A stretch of 64,000 nucleotides of DNA from Pseudomonas syringae CC1557 (lineage in GTDB: Bacteria; Pseudomonadota; Gammaproteobacteria; Pseudomonadales; Pseudomonadaceae), in contig NZ_CP007014.1 in NCBI RefSeq assembly GCF_000452705.1, forward strand, positions 1,426,001-1,490,000. Direction: 5' to 3'. The notes beneath the pieces were generated by a model. The model was not told the DNA's origin. It was given only the letters and a program-made list of their open reading frames with translations, and did no database searches. Within the stretch, counting starts at the first letter, position 1, and each line of letters starts with the position of its first letter. Below are positions 16,966-25,466 of the stretch, piece by piece. A program made the translations under genes and the position numbers.

Positions 16966-17077
16966 GATTCAGCGCGTTGTGAGCAGTTAATATCCGTGTG
17001 CACGTAAACCTTCCTCAAAGACTAGAATGTAGGCTCTGCCGATCCGGCCTGAATGTGATTACAAGGAGGTAGGCGTG

Positions 17078-17818
17078 ATGTCGCAAAAGGTCTTCGTTGC
17101 TGGAGCTTCCGGTGTCATCGGCAAGGTGTTGTTGCCTCTGCTGGTCAAGGCAGGCTACACGGTTTACGGAGCAACTCGTCGTCTAGAGCAGATCGGGTCG
17201 ATTGAGGCCGCCGGTGCCACAGCAGTGCTGGTTGATGTTTATGACGCGAAGCGCTTGAGCGAGGAACTGACTCGCATCCAGCCTTGGGCTGTGATGCACC
17301 AGTTGACCGATCTGCCCCGCGGTCTTGACCCGAGCCTTATGGCGCAAGCTGTCGCGAACAACGCGCGCATTCGTAATGAAGGCACCCGCAACCTGGTAGC
17401 TGCCGCGCTTGCAGCAGGGGCCAGACGCATGGTGGCCCAGAGCATCGCCTGGGCTTATCGGCCGGGAGACACGCCTCATCTGGAAACTCAGCCATTGGAT
17501 CTGGACGCAGAAGGCGGCCGCCGGATCAGTGTGCAAGGCGTTGCTGCACTGGAGGCCCAAGTGCTTGGCGAGCCGACACTGCACGGCATCGTGCTGCGTT
17601 ACGGTCAGTTATATGGTCCTTGCACCGGCACGGACGAGCCTGCCGGTGCGAGTCCGTTGCATGTCGAAGACGCTGCGCATGCTGCGCTGCTAGCGTTGAA
17701 TACGTCAGAAGGCGGTATCTTCAACATCACTGAAGATAATCCGGTCGTCAGTAACGAGAAGGCCAGACGCGTGCTGGATTGGTCACCGGCGATGGGCCAG
17801 GCGGCGAGCTCAAACTGA
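17078..17818 (+). CDS. NAD-dependent epimerase/dehydratase family protein
   Basis: The product is 246 residues from the ATG at 17078, placed 7 nt after AAGGAGGT; a GTG at 17075 is a less likely start. The Rossmann NAD(P) motif GASGVIGKVLLP is at residues about 8-19. It is an atypical SDR with no clear YxxxK in the usual spacing (a Tyr in SIAWAYRPG is the nearest). The C-terminus VSNEKARRVLDWSP is typical of epimerases. It is 28 bp from the PEP-mutase-like gene in the same direction, so the two are probably one operon. The substrate is unknown. Confidence 0.82.
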   Translation: MSQKVFVAGASGVIGKVLLPLLVKAGYTVYGATRRLEQIGSIEAAGATAVLVDVYDAKRLSEELTRIQPWAVMHQLTDLPRGLDPSLMAQAVANNARIRNEGTRNLVAAALAAGARRMVAQSIAWAYRPGDTPHLETQPLDLDAEGGRRISVQGVAALEAQVLGEPTLHGIVLRYGQLYGPCTGTDEPAGASPLHVEDAAHAALLALNTSEGGIFNITEDNPVVSNEKARRVLDWSPAMGQAASSN

Positions 17819-17846
17819 CCACTTTTATCCACAGGGAAGATTATTT

Positions 17847-18662
17847 ATGACGGCACTGGATAACGTTTTTCATGAATTGCACCAACAGGGTTTTTTGGTG
17901 CTGGCCAATGTCGGTGACGCGGGCGGCGCGCGGGTTGTCGAGTCCCTGGGCAGCAAGGCCGTGGCTACCAGCAGCGCCGCAATGGCCTGGTCTCACGGCT
18001 ATCAGGACGGCAACAGACTGCCGCTGGATCTTCTTGCCTCAACCGTTCGTTCGATGACCAGAGTGCTTAGTGTCCCCTTGACCGTAGACATTGAAGGTGG
18101 CTATTCGGATGACCTTGAGCAGGTCGCCAGAGTCGTCGATACCGTTGTTGCTGCGGGTGCAGTGGGTATCAATATCGAAGACGGTGCAGCGTCGCCGGAA
18201 GTGCTCGTTCGCAAGATCGACGTTGCCAGGCAGGTGGCTAACAGGCACGGCGTCAAACTGTTCATTAATGTGCGCAGTGACGTTTACCTGAAAGACTTGG
18301 TCGACAATGATCTGCGGCTGGAAGAGCTTCTCCGACGCTCCGCGCTATACGCCAGTGCAGGTGCTGACGGCTTGTTTGCAGCCGGAGTCGTTGCCCCGGA
18401 TGATATTGCTGCGATTTGCGAAGCCTCCAGACTGCCGGTGAACCTGCTGGCGCGTGATGGATTGCCTTCTCCGGATGAACTGAAGCGCCTCGGCGTAAGG
18501 CGGTTGAGCGCGGGCTCCAGCATTGCCGAGTTTCTGTATGGCGCAATGGAAGGGCTTGCGAGGAGCTTTCTGGAGCAGGGGAAACTCGATACCCAAGCCT
18601 TGAAGGGATACACCTATCCTCAACTGAATGCTTTGTTGAGGCCCAAGGGGCACGCTGGCTGA
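17847..18662 (+). CDS. PEP mutase / isocitrate lyase superfamily protein
   Basis: The product is 271 residues. The TIM-barrel signatures are VDIEGGY (Mg2+ region near residue 79), GINIEDG (about 112) and FINVRSDVY (about 138). The family includes phosphoenolpyruvate mutase, 2-methylisocitrate lyase and oxaloacetate-type hydrolases. The KKCGH-like catalytic Cys motif of the lyases is absent, so a lyase of methylisocitrate is unlikely. A C-C or P-C bond activity on a small oxoacid is expected. AGGGAAGA is the ribosome-binding site. No phosphonate genes are nearby. Confidence 0.82.
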   Translation: MTALDNVFHELHQQGFLVLANVGDAGGARVVESLGSKAVATSSAAMAWSHGYQDGNRLPLDLLASTVRSMTRVLSVPLTVDIEGGYSDDLEQVARVVDTVVAAGAVGINIEDGAASPEVLVRKIDVARQVANRHGVKLFINVRSDVYLKDLVDNDLRLEELLRRSALYASAGADGLFAAGVVAPDDIAAICEASRLPVNLLARDGLPSPDELKRLGVRRLSAGSSIAEFLYGAMEGLARSFLEQGKLDTQALKGYTYPQLNALLRPKGHAG

Positions 18663-18679
18663 CAGAAGACCGGACGGCA

Positions 18680-18762
18680 TGCCCACGCGTGTGCGGAACG
18701 AGATGTAAATCTCGTCAATGCGCCGCGTCGGCATGCTGTTCAGGACGCTCCGTGTCCCGTGA
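18680..18762. repeat. Dispersed palindromic repeat, copy C
   Basis: It includes the stem-loop CGAGAT-GTAA-ATCTCG (18699-18714) and GGACGCTCCGTGTCC (18743-18757), a variant of the GACGC-TCY-GCGTC core. It sits between convergent genes and may act as a weak bidirectional barrier. Confidence 0.6.
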
Positions 18763-18774
18763 CGGGCTGGGCTA

Positions 18775-19563
18775 TCAACCAAATATCTTTTTGAAAAACA
18801 CCTGCATGTCCGACCATGAACTCTGATCGGCGGCCTTGTCGTAGCCGATGTCCGGGCCGCCGTGTTCGCCGTGGCTCAGGCGGTCGGCGTCGGGGTTGGT
18901 GAAGCCGTGTTTGGCGCCGTCGATGCTGACGAATTTATAGTCAGCCTTGGCGTCGTCCATTTCCTTCTTGAAGGCGGCAACGTTCTCCGGGGTGACCATG
19001 CTGTCCTTGGCGCCATGCTCGACCAGCATAGGCACCTTGATGCCCGGTTTGGCGGGGTTGTTGGTGACCAGAGCACCGTGAAAGCTCACCACGCCCAACA
19101 GCGGCTCGCCACGACGAGCTGCGTCCAGCACGATCTTGCCGCCGAAGCAGTAGCCCACCGCTGCGATCTTTTTCGGGTCGGTCTGGGGCTGTTTCTTCAA
19201 TTGCTCAAGCCCGGCATCAAAGCGCTTGTCGGCCGCATCGCTGTCCTTGAGCGCGGCCTGCATGAAGGCCATCGCGTCTTTCGGGTGCTCGGTGTTCTTG
19301 CCTTCGCCGTACATGTCGATGGCCATGGCGCTGTAACCCAACGCTGCCAGGTCACGGGCGCGGCGTTTGGCGTAGTCGTTTAGCCCCCACCACTCATGAA
19401 CCACCAGCACCCCGGGGCGCGGGCCTTTCACAGCGTCGTCGTAGGCGTAGTAACCCACCAGTTTTGTACCGTCGGCACTCTTGTAGTCAATCTGCTCGGT
19501 CTTGATCGCCGCCTGGGCGAGCCCGGTCAGGCCCATCATGATCATTGCCATCCACAAACGCAT
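18775..19563 (-). CDS. Exported dienelactone hydrolase family protein
   Basis: The product is 262 residues with a signal peptide ending AQA. The alpha/beta hydrolase triad is visible: nucleophile Cys in GYCFGG (about residue 143), Asp in HGAKDSMV and His in GAKHGFTNP. The EWWGLN segment is the hallmark of the family, which opens dienelactone-type rings; periplasmic members act on unknown esters. It is divergent from the phoPQ operon, whose promoter carries the PhoP-type repeats, so the repeats could influence both directions. Confidence 0.9.
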   Translation of the reverse strand: MRLWMAMIMMGLTGLAQAAIKTEQIDYKSADGTKLVGYYAYDDAVKGPRPGVLVVHEWWGLNDYAKRRARDLAALGYSAMAIDMYGEGKNTEHPKDAMAFMQAALKDSDAADKRFDAGLEQLKKQPQTDPKKIAAVGYCFGGKIVLDAARRGEPLLGVVSFHGALVTNNPAKPGIKVPMLVEHGAKDSMVTPENVAAFKKEMDDAKADYKFVSIDGAKHGFTNPDADRLSHGEHGGPDIGYDKAADQSSWSDMQVFFKKIFG

Positions 19564-19640
19564 GTTCAGCTCCTTTTTGAGTGGGGTGCAGCACGGATGT
19601 CAAACGATAGCCGATTCTGCCGCCTGTGGCGCGTCCGACC

Positions 19641-19696
19641 GTTCAGCGCCGGTTCATGCAGTGTTCAGTCGGGGTTCAGCCCGGCACGATTACTGT
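19641..19696 (+). promoter_or_regulatory. PhoP-type box: four GTTCA repeats with 11-bp period, before a -10 box
   Basis: GTTCA occurs at 19641, 19652, 19663 and 19674, exactly 11 bp apart (GTTCAG, GTTCAT, GTTCAG, GTTCAG). The last copy ends 11 bp before TACTGT (19691-19696), a -10-like box. Direct hexamers with 5-bp spacers are how PhoP and related OmpR-family dimers bind. The target is the operon with phoP and phoQ, so this is a likely autoregulation site. Confidence 0.8.
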
Positions 19697-19740
19697 TGAG
19701 CCGTACCTTGACAGCGTCCCCGAGCGCAAAAGGAGTCGAT

Positions 19741-20091
19741 ATGTTGAATATCAACAAGTTTTTCCTGGCCCTGGCTTTTCTGGGTGGCAGTGCGGCAGCG
19801 CAGGCGGGCGACAGCAGGCTGGACGTCGCGCGTATCGAGTTCGCGAAGACCAGCGACAGGTTCGACGATATGCATAGCTGGGGGAACGCGCTTGGCGAGC
19901 AGGGGAAATCCAATGTCTCGGTGGGGACGCTTTATGCTCCGCCGGTTTACGGCAGTCTGACGGGGATCCACAATGGTCTGCCGGTCAGCCGCGAAATTCT
20001 GCAGGGCAGCTATGATGTGACACAGCATGTGCCCGTCAGCGCCCATCTGTTGAGTACTGATGCGACGATGTCGTTTCATTCTTTGTCTTGA
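19741..20091 (+). CDS. Small exported protein heading the phoPQ operon, unknown function
   Basis: The product is 116 residues from the ATG that follows AAAAGGAG. The signal peptide ends AAAQA before GDSRLDVARIEF. The mature protein of about 94 residues has no transmembrane segment and no Cys, and contains ALGEQGKSNVSVG and APPVYGSL. It is 27 bp upstream of phoP in the same direction and directly downstream of the PhoP-type repeats, so it should be a strongly PhoP-controlled protein. In P. aeruginosa this position is held by the outer-membrane protein OprH, which this is not, judged by length and lack of barrel strands. Function unknown. Confidence 0.75.
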   Translation: MLNINKFFLALAFLGGSAAAQAGDSRLDVARIEFAKTSDRFDDMHSWGNALGEQGKSNVSVGTLYAPPVYGSLTGIHNGLPVSREILQGSYDVTQHVPVSAHLLSTDATMSFHSLS

Positions 20092-20118
20092 GGCTGTGAT
20101 TGTGCCTGGGAGAGCTGC

Positions 20119-20796
20119 ATGAAGTTGTTGGTAGTTGAGGATGAAGCGCTGTTGCGCCATCACCTGCGAACCCGTCTGACCGAGGCGGGGCATGTGGTGG
20201 AAGCGGTAGCCAATGCTGAAGAAGCGTTGTATCAGGTCGCACAATTCAATCACGATCTGGCAGTGATCGACCTGGGCTTGCCGGGCATCGGCGGGCTGGA
20301 TCTGATTCGTCAGTTGCGCACGCTCGGCAAGGCCTTCCCGATCCTGATCCTGACCGCACGCGGCAACTGGCAGGACAAGGTCGAAGGACTGGCTGCCGGG
20401 GCTGATGACTATGTGGTCAAACCCTTCCAGTTCGAAGAGCTCGAAGCGCGGCTCAATGCCTTGTTGCGGCGTTCCAGTGGCTTTATTCAATCGACCATCA
20501 CGGCCGGACCGCTGTTGCTCGACCTCAATCGCAAGCACGCTGCACTGGCTGAGCAGCCGCTGGCGCTGACGGCTTACGAATACCGCATCCTTGAGTACCT
20601 GATGCTCCATCATCAGCAAGTGGTCCCCAAAGAGCGCTTGATGGAACAGCTGTACCCCGATGACGATGAGCGCGATCCGAACGTGATTGAAGTACTGGTC
20701 GGCCGTCTGCGTCGCAAGCTGGACAGCAACGTGGCCTTCAAACCCATCGAAACCGTGCGCGGCATGGGCTATCTGTTCAATGAGCGCTGTACGTGA
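20119..20796 (+). CDS. phoP: Response regulator PhoP
   Basis: The product is 225 residues. The receiver has the acidic pocket VEDEA (7-9), the phospho-acceptor Asp51 in LAVIDLGLPGIGG and Lys in YVVKPF. The winged-helix effector domain ends ETVRGMGYLFNE. PhoP responds to low Mg2+, acidic pH or cationic peptides through PhoQ and controls envelope modification. The stop overlaps the PhoQ GTG start by 4 bp. The box at 19641 is the presumed autoregulatory site. Confidence 0.93.
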   Translation: MKLLVVEDEALLRHHLRTRLTEAGHVVEAVANAEEALYQVAQFNHDLAVIDLGLPGIGGLDLIRQLRTLGKAFPILILTARGNWQDKVEGLAAGADDYVVKPFQFEELEARLNALLRRSSGFIQSTITAGPLLLDLNRKHAALAEQPLALTAYEYRILEYLMLHHQQVVPKERLMEQLYPDDDERDPNVIEVLVGRLRRKLDSNVAFKPIETVRGMGYLFNERCT

Positions 20797-22139
20797 TTCG
20801 TTCGCTTCGCCTGCGCTTGATGCTGGGTGCCGCCACGTTGGCGGTGATCTTCATGTTGCTGATGCTGCCTGCCTTGCAGGGGGCGTTCAGCCTGGCGTTG
20901 CGCGGGGCGATCGAGCAACGGCTGGCGTCCGATGTCACCACCATGATTTCGGCTGCCCGTGTCGAGGACGATCATCTGTTGATGCCGTCAGTGTTGCCGG
21001 GTGAGCAGTTCAACCTGCCTGGTAGCCGTCTGCTGGGCTACATCTATAACCGCCAGGGGCAGATGGTCTGGCGTTCGCTGTCTACCGAAGGCGAAAATAT
21101 CGACTACCACCCGCACTATGACGGGCAAGGCAGCGAATTCACCAAAATCAAGGAAATCAACGGCGAAGAGTACTTCGTCTACGACGTTGAAATTCGCTTG
21201 CTGGGCGGCCGCAACGCGGCGTTCAGTATCGTTGCCGTGCAGCCGTTGCGTGGCTATCAGCAAACCATCAACGATTTGCGGCGCAAACTCTATCTTGGCT
21301 TCGGCGCAGCCTTGCTGGTGCTGCTCGGCCTGTTGTGGATGGGCCTGACCTGGGGGCTGCGTGCGTTGCGCGGCTTGAGTCAGGAACTGGATCAGGTGGA
21401 ATCGGGCGTGCGTGACAGCCTGAGCGAAGAGCACCCTAGCGAACTGTTGCGTCTTACCGACTCGCTCAACCGGCTGTTGCGCAGCGAGCGTGAACAGCGC
21501 ATTCGTTATCGAGATTCGCTGGATGACCTGGCCCATAGCCTGAAAACCCCGCTGGCGGTGTTGCAGGGCGTCAGTGAAAACATCGCCAAGCGCCCCGAGG
21601 ACATGGAGCAGGCATGGGTGCTGCAATCGCAGATCGAGCGCATGAGCCAGCAGATCGGCTATCAACTGCAACGCGCCAGCCTGCGCAAAAGCGGCCTGGT
21701 ACGCCACCATGTGATGCTGCGGCCCGTGGTTGAAAGCCTGTGCAACACGCTGGACAAGGTGTATCGCGACAAGCAGGTCAAAGTCACGCTGGACCTGCCG
21801 GAACAGTGCCAGGTGCATATGGAGGAGGGCGCGCTGCTGGAAATGCTCGGCAACCTGCTGGAAAACGCCTACCGGCTGTGCCTGAGCGAGGTGCGTGTCA
21901 GCTTCAGTCAGTCCGCGACCGGCGACGAAATCTGCATCGAAGACGACGGCCCCGGCGTTCCGCAAAGCCAGCGTGCGCGCATTCTGGAGCGTGGCGAGCG
22001 GCTGGATCGTCAGAACCCTGGTCAGGGGATCGGCCTGGCGGTGGTCAAGGACATCATCGAAAGCTACGGCGCACAACTGACGCTGGGCGATTCCCCGCTG
22101 GGCGGCGCAGCGTTCAGGATTCACTTTCTGGCGCAGTGA
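20793..22139 (+). CDS. phoQ: Sensor histidine kinase PhoQ
   Basis: The product is 448 residues, the same length as P. aeruginosa PhoQ and strongly reminiscent of it throughout. It starts at GTG overlapping the phoP stop. It has TM1 about 10-33, a periplasmic sensor about 34-165, TM2 about 168-189, a HAMP-like linker, the H-box DDLAHSLKTPLAVLQ with His248, the N-box NLLENAYRL, a G1 box EDDGPGVP and a G2 box GQGIGLAVV. The acidic cluster that binds divalent cations in enterobacterial PhoQ is not obvious. It senses envelope conditions at the inner membrane. Confidence 0.94.
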   Translation: MIRSLRLRLMLGAATLAVIFMLLMLPALQGAFSLALRGAIEQRLASDVTTMISAARVEDDHLLMPSVLPGEQFNLPGSRLLGYIYNRQGQMVWRSLSTEGENIDYHPHYDGQGSEFTKIKEINGEEYFVYDVEIRLLGGRNAAFSIVAVQPLRGYQQTINDLRRKLYLGFGAALLVLLGLLWMGLTWGLRALRGLSQELDQVESGVRDSLSEEHPSELLRLTDSLNRLLRSEREQRIRYRDSLDDLAHSLKTPLAVLQGVSENIAKRPEDMEQAWVLQSQIERMSQQIGYQLQRASLRKSGLVRHHVMLRPVVESLCNTLDKVYRDKQVKVTLDLPEQCQVHMEEGALLEMLGNLLENAYRLCLSEVRVSFSQSATGDEICIEDDGPGVPQSQRARILERGERLDRQNPGQGIGLAVVKDIIESYGAQLTLGDSPLGGAAFRIHFLAQ

Positions 22140-22142
22140 CGA

Positions 22143-22212
22143 GAGTGTTCTCCCGGACACCTACGTTCCTCACGCTCAGCGTGGGAATACCGTTCTCGAC
22201 GCTCTGCGTCAC
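22143..22212. repeat. Dispersed palindromic repeat, copy D
   Basis: It contains CACGCTCAGCGTG (22171-22183) within TTCC...GGAA flanks, and GACGCTCTGCGTC (22198-22210). It lies directly after phoQ and may stabilise or end its message. Confidence 0.7.
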
Positions 22213-22295
22213 ACTTCTGCGCGTCAACGAGCACTCCCGGCACTGCCTAAAGAAGGCGGATACCCGCCACTGTGTGCCTGTTTTTCCCATCATAC

Positions 22296-22309
22296 GGCGG
22301 AAAACCGCC
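22296..22309. promoter_or_regulatory. Inverted repeat upstream of the dctA sigma-54 promoter
   Basis: GGCGG-AAAA-CCGCC (22296-22309) lies about 80 bp before the -24/-12 promoter. That is a suitable distance for an activator such as DctD. Its identity is not shown by the sequence. Confidence 0.35.
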
Positions 22310-22386
22310 ACCTCTTCTTTCGAATCCCGGCTACTGTTATGCCTGTGCGCCTCGCGTAGCGCGGATTTGATATCAAATTGACTCCA

Positions 22387-22402
22387 TGGCACGCGTATTG
22401 CT
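22387..22402 (+). promoter_or_regulatory. Sigma-54 (RpoN) promoter of dctA
   Basis: TGGCAC-GCGTA-TTGCT matches the -24/-12 consensus TGGCAC-N5-TTGCW exactly. It is 128 bp before the dctA ATG. RpoN with DctB/DctD control of dctA is established in rhizobia and pseudomonads. Confidence 0.88.
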
Positions 22403-22530
22403 ATTCAGAGGGTAGATGTCTGCCTCGTGCAGCTCGACAAAACAAATCCCTCCAGTGCAGGAGGGTTAGCGCTTTATAGGCTCGCGTGCATCAGGTAATG
22501 ATGCCGACGGCGCCCTTGAGGAAAACTGCA

Positions 22531-23883
22531 ATGACGACTCGTCAGCCCATCTACAAATCCCTCTATTTCCAGGTAATCGTAGCGATTGTCATCGGTATCC
22601 TGATCGGTCACTTCTATCCAGACACCGGCAAGGCTCTAAAGCCGCTGGGTGACGGGTTCATCAAACTGATCAAGATGGTTATCGCCCCGATCATCTTCTG
22701 TACCGTCGTCAGTGGTATCGCTGGCATGCAGAGCATGAAGTCGGTCGGCAAGACTGGCGGCTACGCGCTGCTGTACTTCGAGATCGTTTCGACCGTTGCG
22801 CTGCTGATCGGTCTGATCGTAGTCAACGTTGTTCAGCCGGGTGCCGGCATGAACATCGACGTCAGCACGCTCGACGCTTCCAAGATCGCTGCCTACGTCA
22901 CTGCCGGTCAGGATCAGAGCATCGTCGGCTTTATCCTTAACGTCATTCCCAACACCATCGTCGGCGCGTTCGCCAACGGCGACATCCTGCAAGTGCTGAT
23001 GTTCTCGGTGATCTTCGGTTTTGCCCTGCATCGTCTGGGTGCTTACGGCAAGCCGGTTCTGGACTTCATCGATCGCTTCGCGCATGTGATGTTCAACATC
23101 ATCAACATGATCATGAAGCTGGCGCCGCTCGGTGCGTTCGGTGCCATGGCCTTCACCATCGGCGCCTACGGTGTCAGCTCGCTGGTGCAACTGGGTCAGT
23201 TGATGATCTGCTTCTACATCACCTGCGTTCTGTTCGTCGTGTTTGTACTGGGCTCGATCGCCCGCGCTCACGGCTTCAGCATCTTCAAACTGATTCGCTA
23301 CATCCGTGAAGAACTGTTGATCGTACTGGGCACTTCGTCGTCTGAATCGGCCCTGCCACGCATGCTGATCAAGATGGAGCGTCTGGGTGCCAAGAAGTCT
23401 GTTGTAGGTCTGGTTATCCCGACTGGCTACTCGTTCAACCTGGACGGTACGTCGATCTACCTGACCATGGCTGCCGTGTTCATCGCTCAGGCGACCAACA
23501 CTCACATGGACATCACCCACCAGATCACCCTGTTGCTGGTGCTGCTGTTGTCGTCCAAAGGTGCTGCTGGCGTAACCGGTAGCGGCTTCATCGTACTGGC
23601 CGCGACCCTGTCGGCTGTGGGTCACTTGCCGGTTGCCGGTCTGGCGCTGATTCTCGGCATCGACCGCTTCATGTCCGAAGCACGTGCCCTGACCAACCTG
23701 GTCGGTAACGCTGTTGCAACGGTTGTGGTTGCCAAGTGGGTAGGCGAGCTGGATACCGACAAGCTGCAGTCCGAACTGGCTTCCGGTGGCAGTGCCATCC
23801 TGGAAACCCGTCCTGAAGACGACCTCGGCGTTGCCGAAGGCGCGACTCCAGACGCCGCAGTGAACACCAGCAAGACCGTCTGA
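22531..23883 (+). CDS. dctA: C4-dicarboxylate:cation symporter DctA
   Basis: The chosen ATG gives 450 residues ([15 protein letters not shown]); GAGG lies 9 nt upstream, and an in-frame GTG at 22486 would add 15 residues without a better site. It is a glutamate transporter-fold protein with eight helices and two re-entrant loops; [13 protein letters not shown] is the serine-rich loop HP1 and [11 protein letters not shown] the TM7 Na+/substrate site. [13 protein letters not shown] is HP2 and [17 protein letters not shown] is in TM8. It imports succinate, fumarate and malate. Confidence 0.96.
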   Translation: MTTRQPIYKSLYFQVIVAIVIGILIGHFYPDTGKALKPLGDGFIKLIKMVIAPIIFCTVVSGIAGMQSMKSVGKTGGYALLYFEIVSTVALLIGLIVVNVVQPGAGMNIDVSTLDASKIAAYVTAGQDQSIVGFILNVIPNTIVGAFANGDILQVLMFSVIFGFALHRLGAYGKPVLDFIDRFAHVMFNIINMIMKLAPLGAFGAMAFTIGAYGVSSLVQLGQLMICFYITCVLFVVFVLGSIARAHGFSIFKLIRYIREELLIVLGTSSSESALPRMLIKMERLGAKKSVVGLVIPTGYSFNLDGTSIYLTMAAVFIAQATNTHMDITHQITLLLVLLLSSKGAAGVTGSGFIVLAATLSAVGHLPVAGLALILGIDRFMSEARALTNLVGNAVATVVVAKWVGELDTDKLQSELASGGSAILETRPEDDLGVAEGATPDAAVNTSKTV

Positions 23884-23902
23884 TAACCTTCAGGTCATAA
23901 AA

Positions 23903-23928
23903 AACCCATCTTCGGATGGGTTTTTTTA
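23903..23928. terminator. Bidirectional terminator between dctA and the SprT-like gene
   Basis: An AACCCATC stem with a TTCG tetraloop and GATGGGTT is flanked by A-runs and T-runs, so it can end dctA and the converging sprT-like gene. Confidence 0.93.
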
Positions 23929-23948
23929 GGCCTGCAGTCTGGCGAGGA

Positions 23949-24443
23949 TTATTCCGTACGGACCTCGCCGCTAAACACCAGCGGCTCGCGGCAGCGCCGG
24001 CACAGGTAGCGTCGACCTTTGCGGACCATGCTGTGGCGCTGCGCCGAGAACGGAAAGTCGCTGTCCGGGCAGGGGCAACGATAGATGTAACGGGTCACGC
24101 TGCGGCGCTGAACCGCATAGGTATGGCAGCGATTGGGCGGTAGCTCGTAGACACCGCGCATAATCAGTTGCCACTCTTCGCCATGCGGCTGAATGCCGCC
24201 ACCAAATAGCTGATGGGCAATCAGGTGCGCGACCTCGTGCGGCACGGTCTGGCGCAGGAAATCTTCGGCGTTTTCTTTATAGAGCTGCGGGTTGAAGCGC
24301 AGCAGGTTCTCGTGCAAGTGCGCAACGCCGGCCTTTTGGCCGCGCAACTGGAAACTGACCACCGGCCGTTTGAAGCTGCGTTTGAAGAAGGCCTCGGCTT
24401 GTTGATAACAGGTTTCGACGCGGGAATTGAGTTGTTCGGGCAT
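23949..24443 (-). CDS. SprT-like zinc metalloprotease
   Basis: The product is 164 residues from the ATG at 24443, matching [15 protein letters not shown]; a longer frame to 24635 has no ribosome-binding site and overlaps the ttcA start region. The zinc-protease motif is [10 protein letters not shown] (HExxH). A C-terminal zinc ribbon has CPC and CRRC. SprT-type proteins resemble the eukaryotic DNA-protein crosslink protease Spartan, but the bacterial role is unclear. It is divergent from ttcA. Confidence 0.9.
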   Translation of the reverse strand: MPEQLNSRVETCYQQAEAFFKRSFKRPVVSFQLRGQKAGVAHLHENLLRFNPQLYKENAEDFLRQTVPHEVAHLIAHQLFGGGIQPHGEEWQLIMRGVYELPPNRCHTYAVQRRSVTRYIYRCPCPDSDFPFSAQRHSMVRKGRRYLCRRCREPLVFSGEVRTE

Positions 24444-24635
24444 GCTTTTTGGGTCTCCAGTGTGCCAAGTATGCCGCAAGGGGAGCTGTGGCTGAACATG
24501 CCAGCCGCCCGGTGGTCGTTTTTGCATCCGTGGTGTTGCCAGCCTGAACGGCATGCGCGCAGCCTGTTTAACCGCGTATCGGTTATGCGTAAAATAACCG
24601 CCTTTTCTCAAACCACCGGCGGACACCTCAAGCAA

Positions 24636-25460
24636 ATGGGCACCCTTTCAGTCAATCAGAACAAACTGCAGAAACGTCTGCGTCGACTGGCCGGCGAAGC
24701 GGTGGCCGACTTCAACATGATCGAGGACGGCGACAAGGTGATGGTCTGTCTGTCCGGTGGCAAAGACAGTTACACCCTGCTCGATGTGTTGATGCATTTT
24801 CAGAAAGTCGCGCCGATCAGCTTCGACATCGTGGCGGTCAACATGGATCAGAAGCAGCCGGGTTTTCCCGAGCATGTGCTGCCTGCCTACCTGAAAGAAC
24901 TGGGCGTCGAGTACCACATTGTCGAGAAGGACACTTATTCGGTGGTCAAGGAGCTGATCCCGGAAGGCAAGACCACCTGCTCGCTGTGTTCGCGGCTGCG
25001 TCGCGGCACGCTGTACACCTTTGCCGACGAGATCGGGGCCACCAAGATGGCGCTGGGGCATCACCGTGACGACATCGTCGAGACGTTCTTTCTCAATATG
25101 TTCTTCAACGGTTCGCTCAAGGCCATGCCGCCCAAGCTGCGTGCCGATGACGGGCGCAACGTGGTGATTCGTCCGTTGGCCTACTGCCACGAGAAGGACA
25201 TTCAGGCCTATTCGGACCTCAGGCAGTTTCCGATCATCCCGTGCAACCTCTGCGGTTCGCAGGAAAACCTGCAGCGTCAGGTGGTCAAGGACATGCTGCT
25301 GGACTGGGAGCGCAAGACGCCGGGCCGCACCGAAAGCATCTTCCGCGCCTTGCAGAACGTGCAGCCGTCGCAACTGGCCGACCGCAACCTGTTCGACTTC
25401 ACCAACCTGCGCATCGATGAAACCGCTGCGTCACGCTTCGTTAATGTGGTGAACGTCTGA
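24636..25460 (+). CDS. ttcA: tRNA 2-thiocytidine(32) synthetase TtcA
   Basis: The product is 274 residues. TtcA converts cytidine 32 of certain tRNAs to 2-thiocytidine using ATP and a [4Fe-4S] cluster. The PP-loop motif is [11 protein letters not shown] (about residue 41), with conserved CSLCSR and CNLCGS cysteine pairs that hold the cluster. The start [12 protein letters not shown] is chosen over in-frame upstream codons. It converges with the Tag-like gene 6 bp away. Confidence 0.95.
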   Translation: MGTLSVNQNKLQKRLRRLAGEAVADFNMIEDGDKVMVCLSGGKDSYTLLDVLMHFQKVAPISFDIVAVNMDQKQPGFPEHVLPAYLKELGVEYHIVEKDTYSVVKELIPEGKTTCSLCSRLRRGTLYTFADEIGATKMALGHHRDDIVETFFLNMFFNGSLKAMPPKLRADDGRNVVIRPLAYCHEKDIQAYSDLRQFPIIPCNLCGSQENLQRQVVKDMLLDWERKTPGRTESIFRALQNVQPSQLADRNLFDFTNLRIDETAASRFVNVVNV

Positions 25461-25466
25461 GCCTGA

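Larger units (their letters stand above)
22140..22530. other. 391-bp gap between phoQ and dctA
   Basis: It carries repeat copy D, the GGCGG/CCGCC inverted repeat and the sigma-54 promoter. The stretch 22213-22290 shows no feature. Confidence 0.6.
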
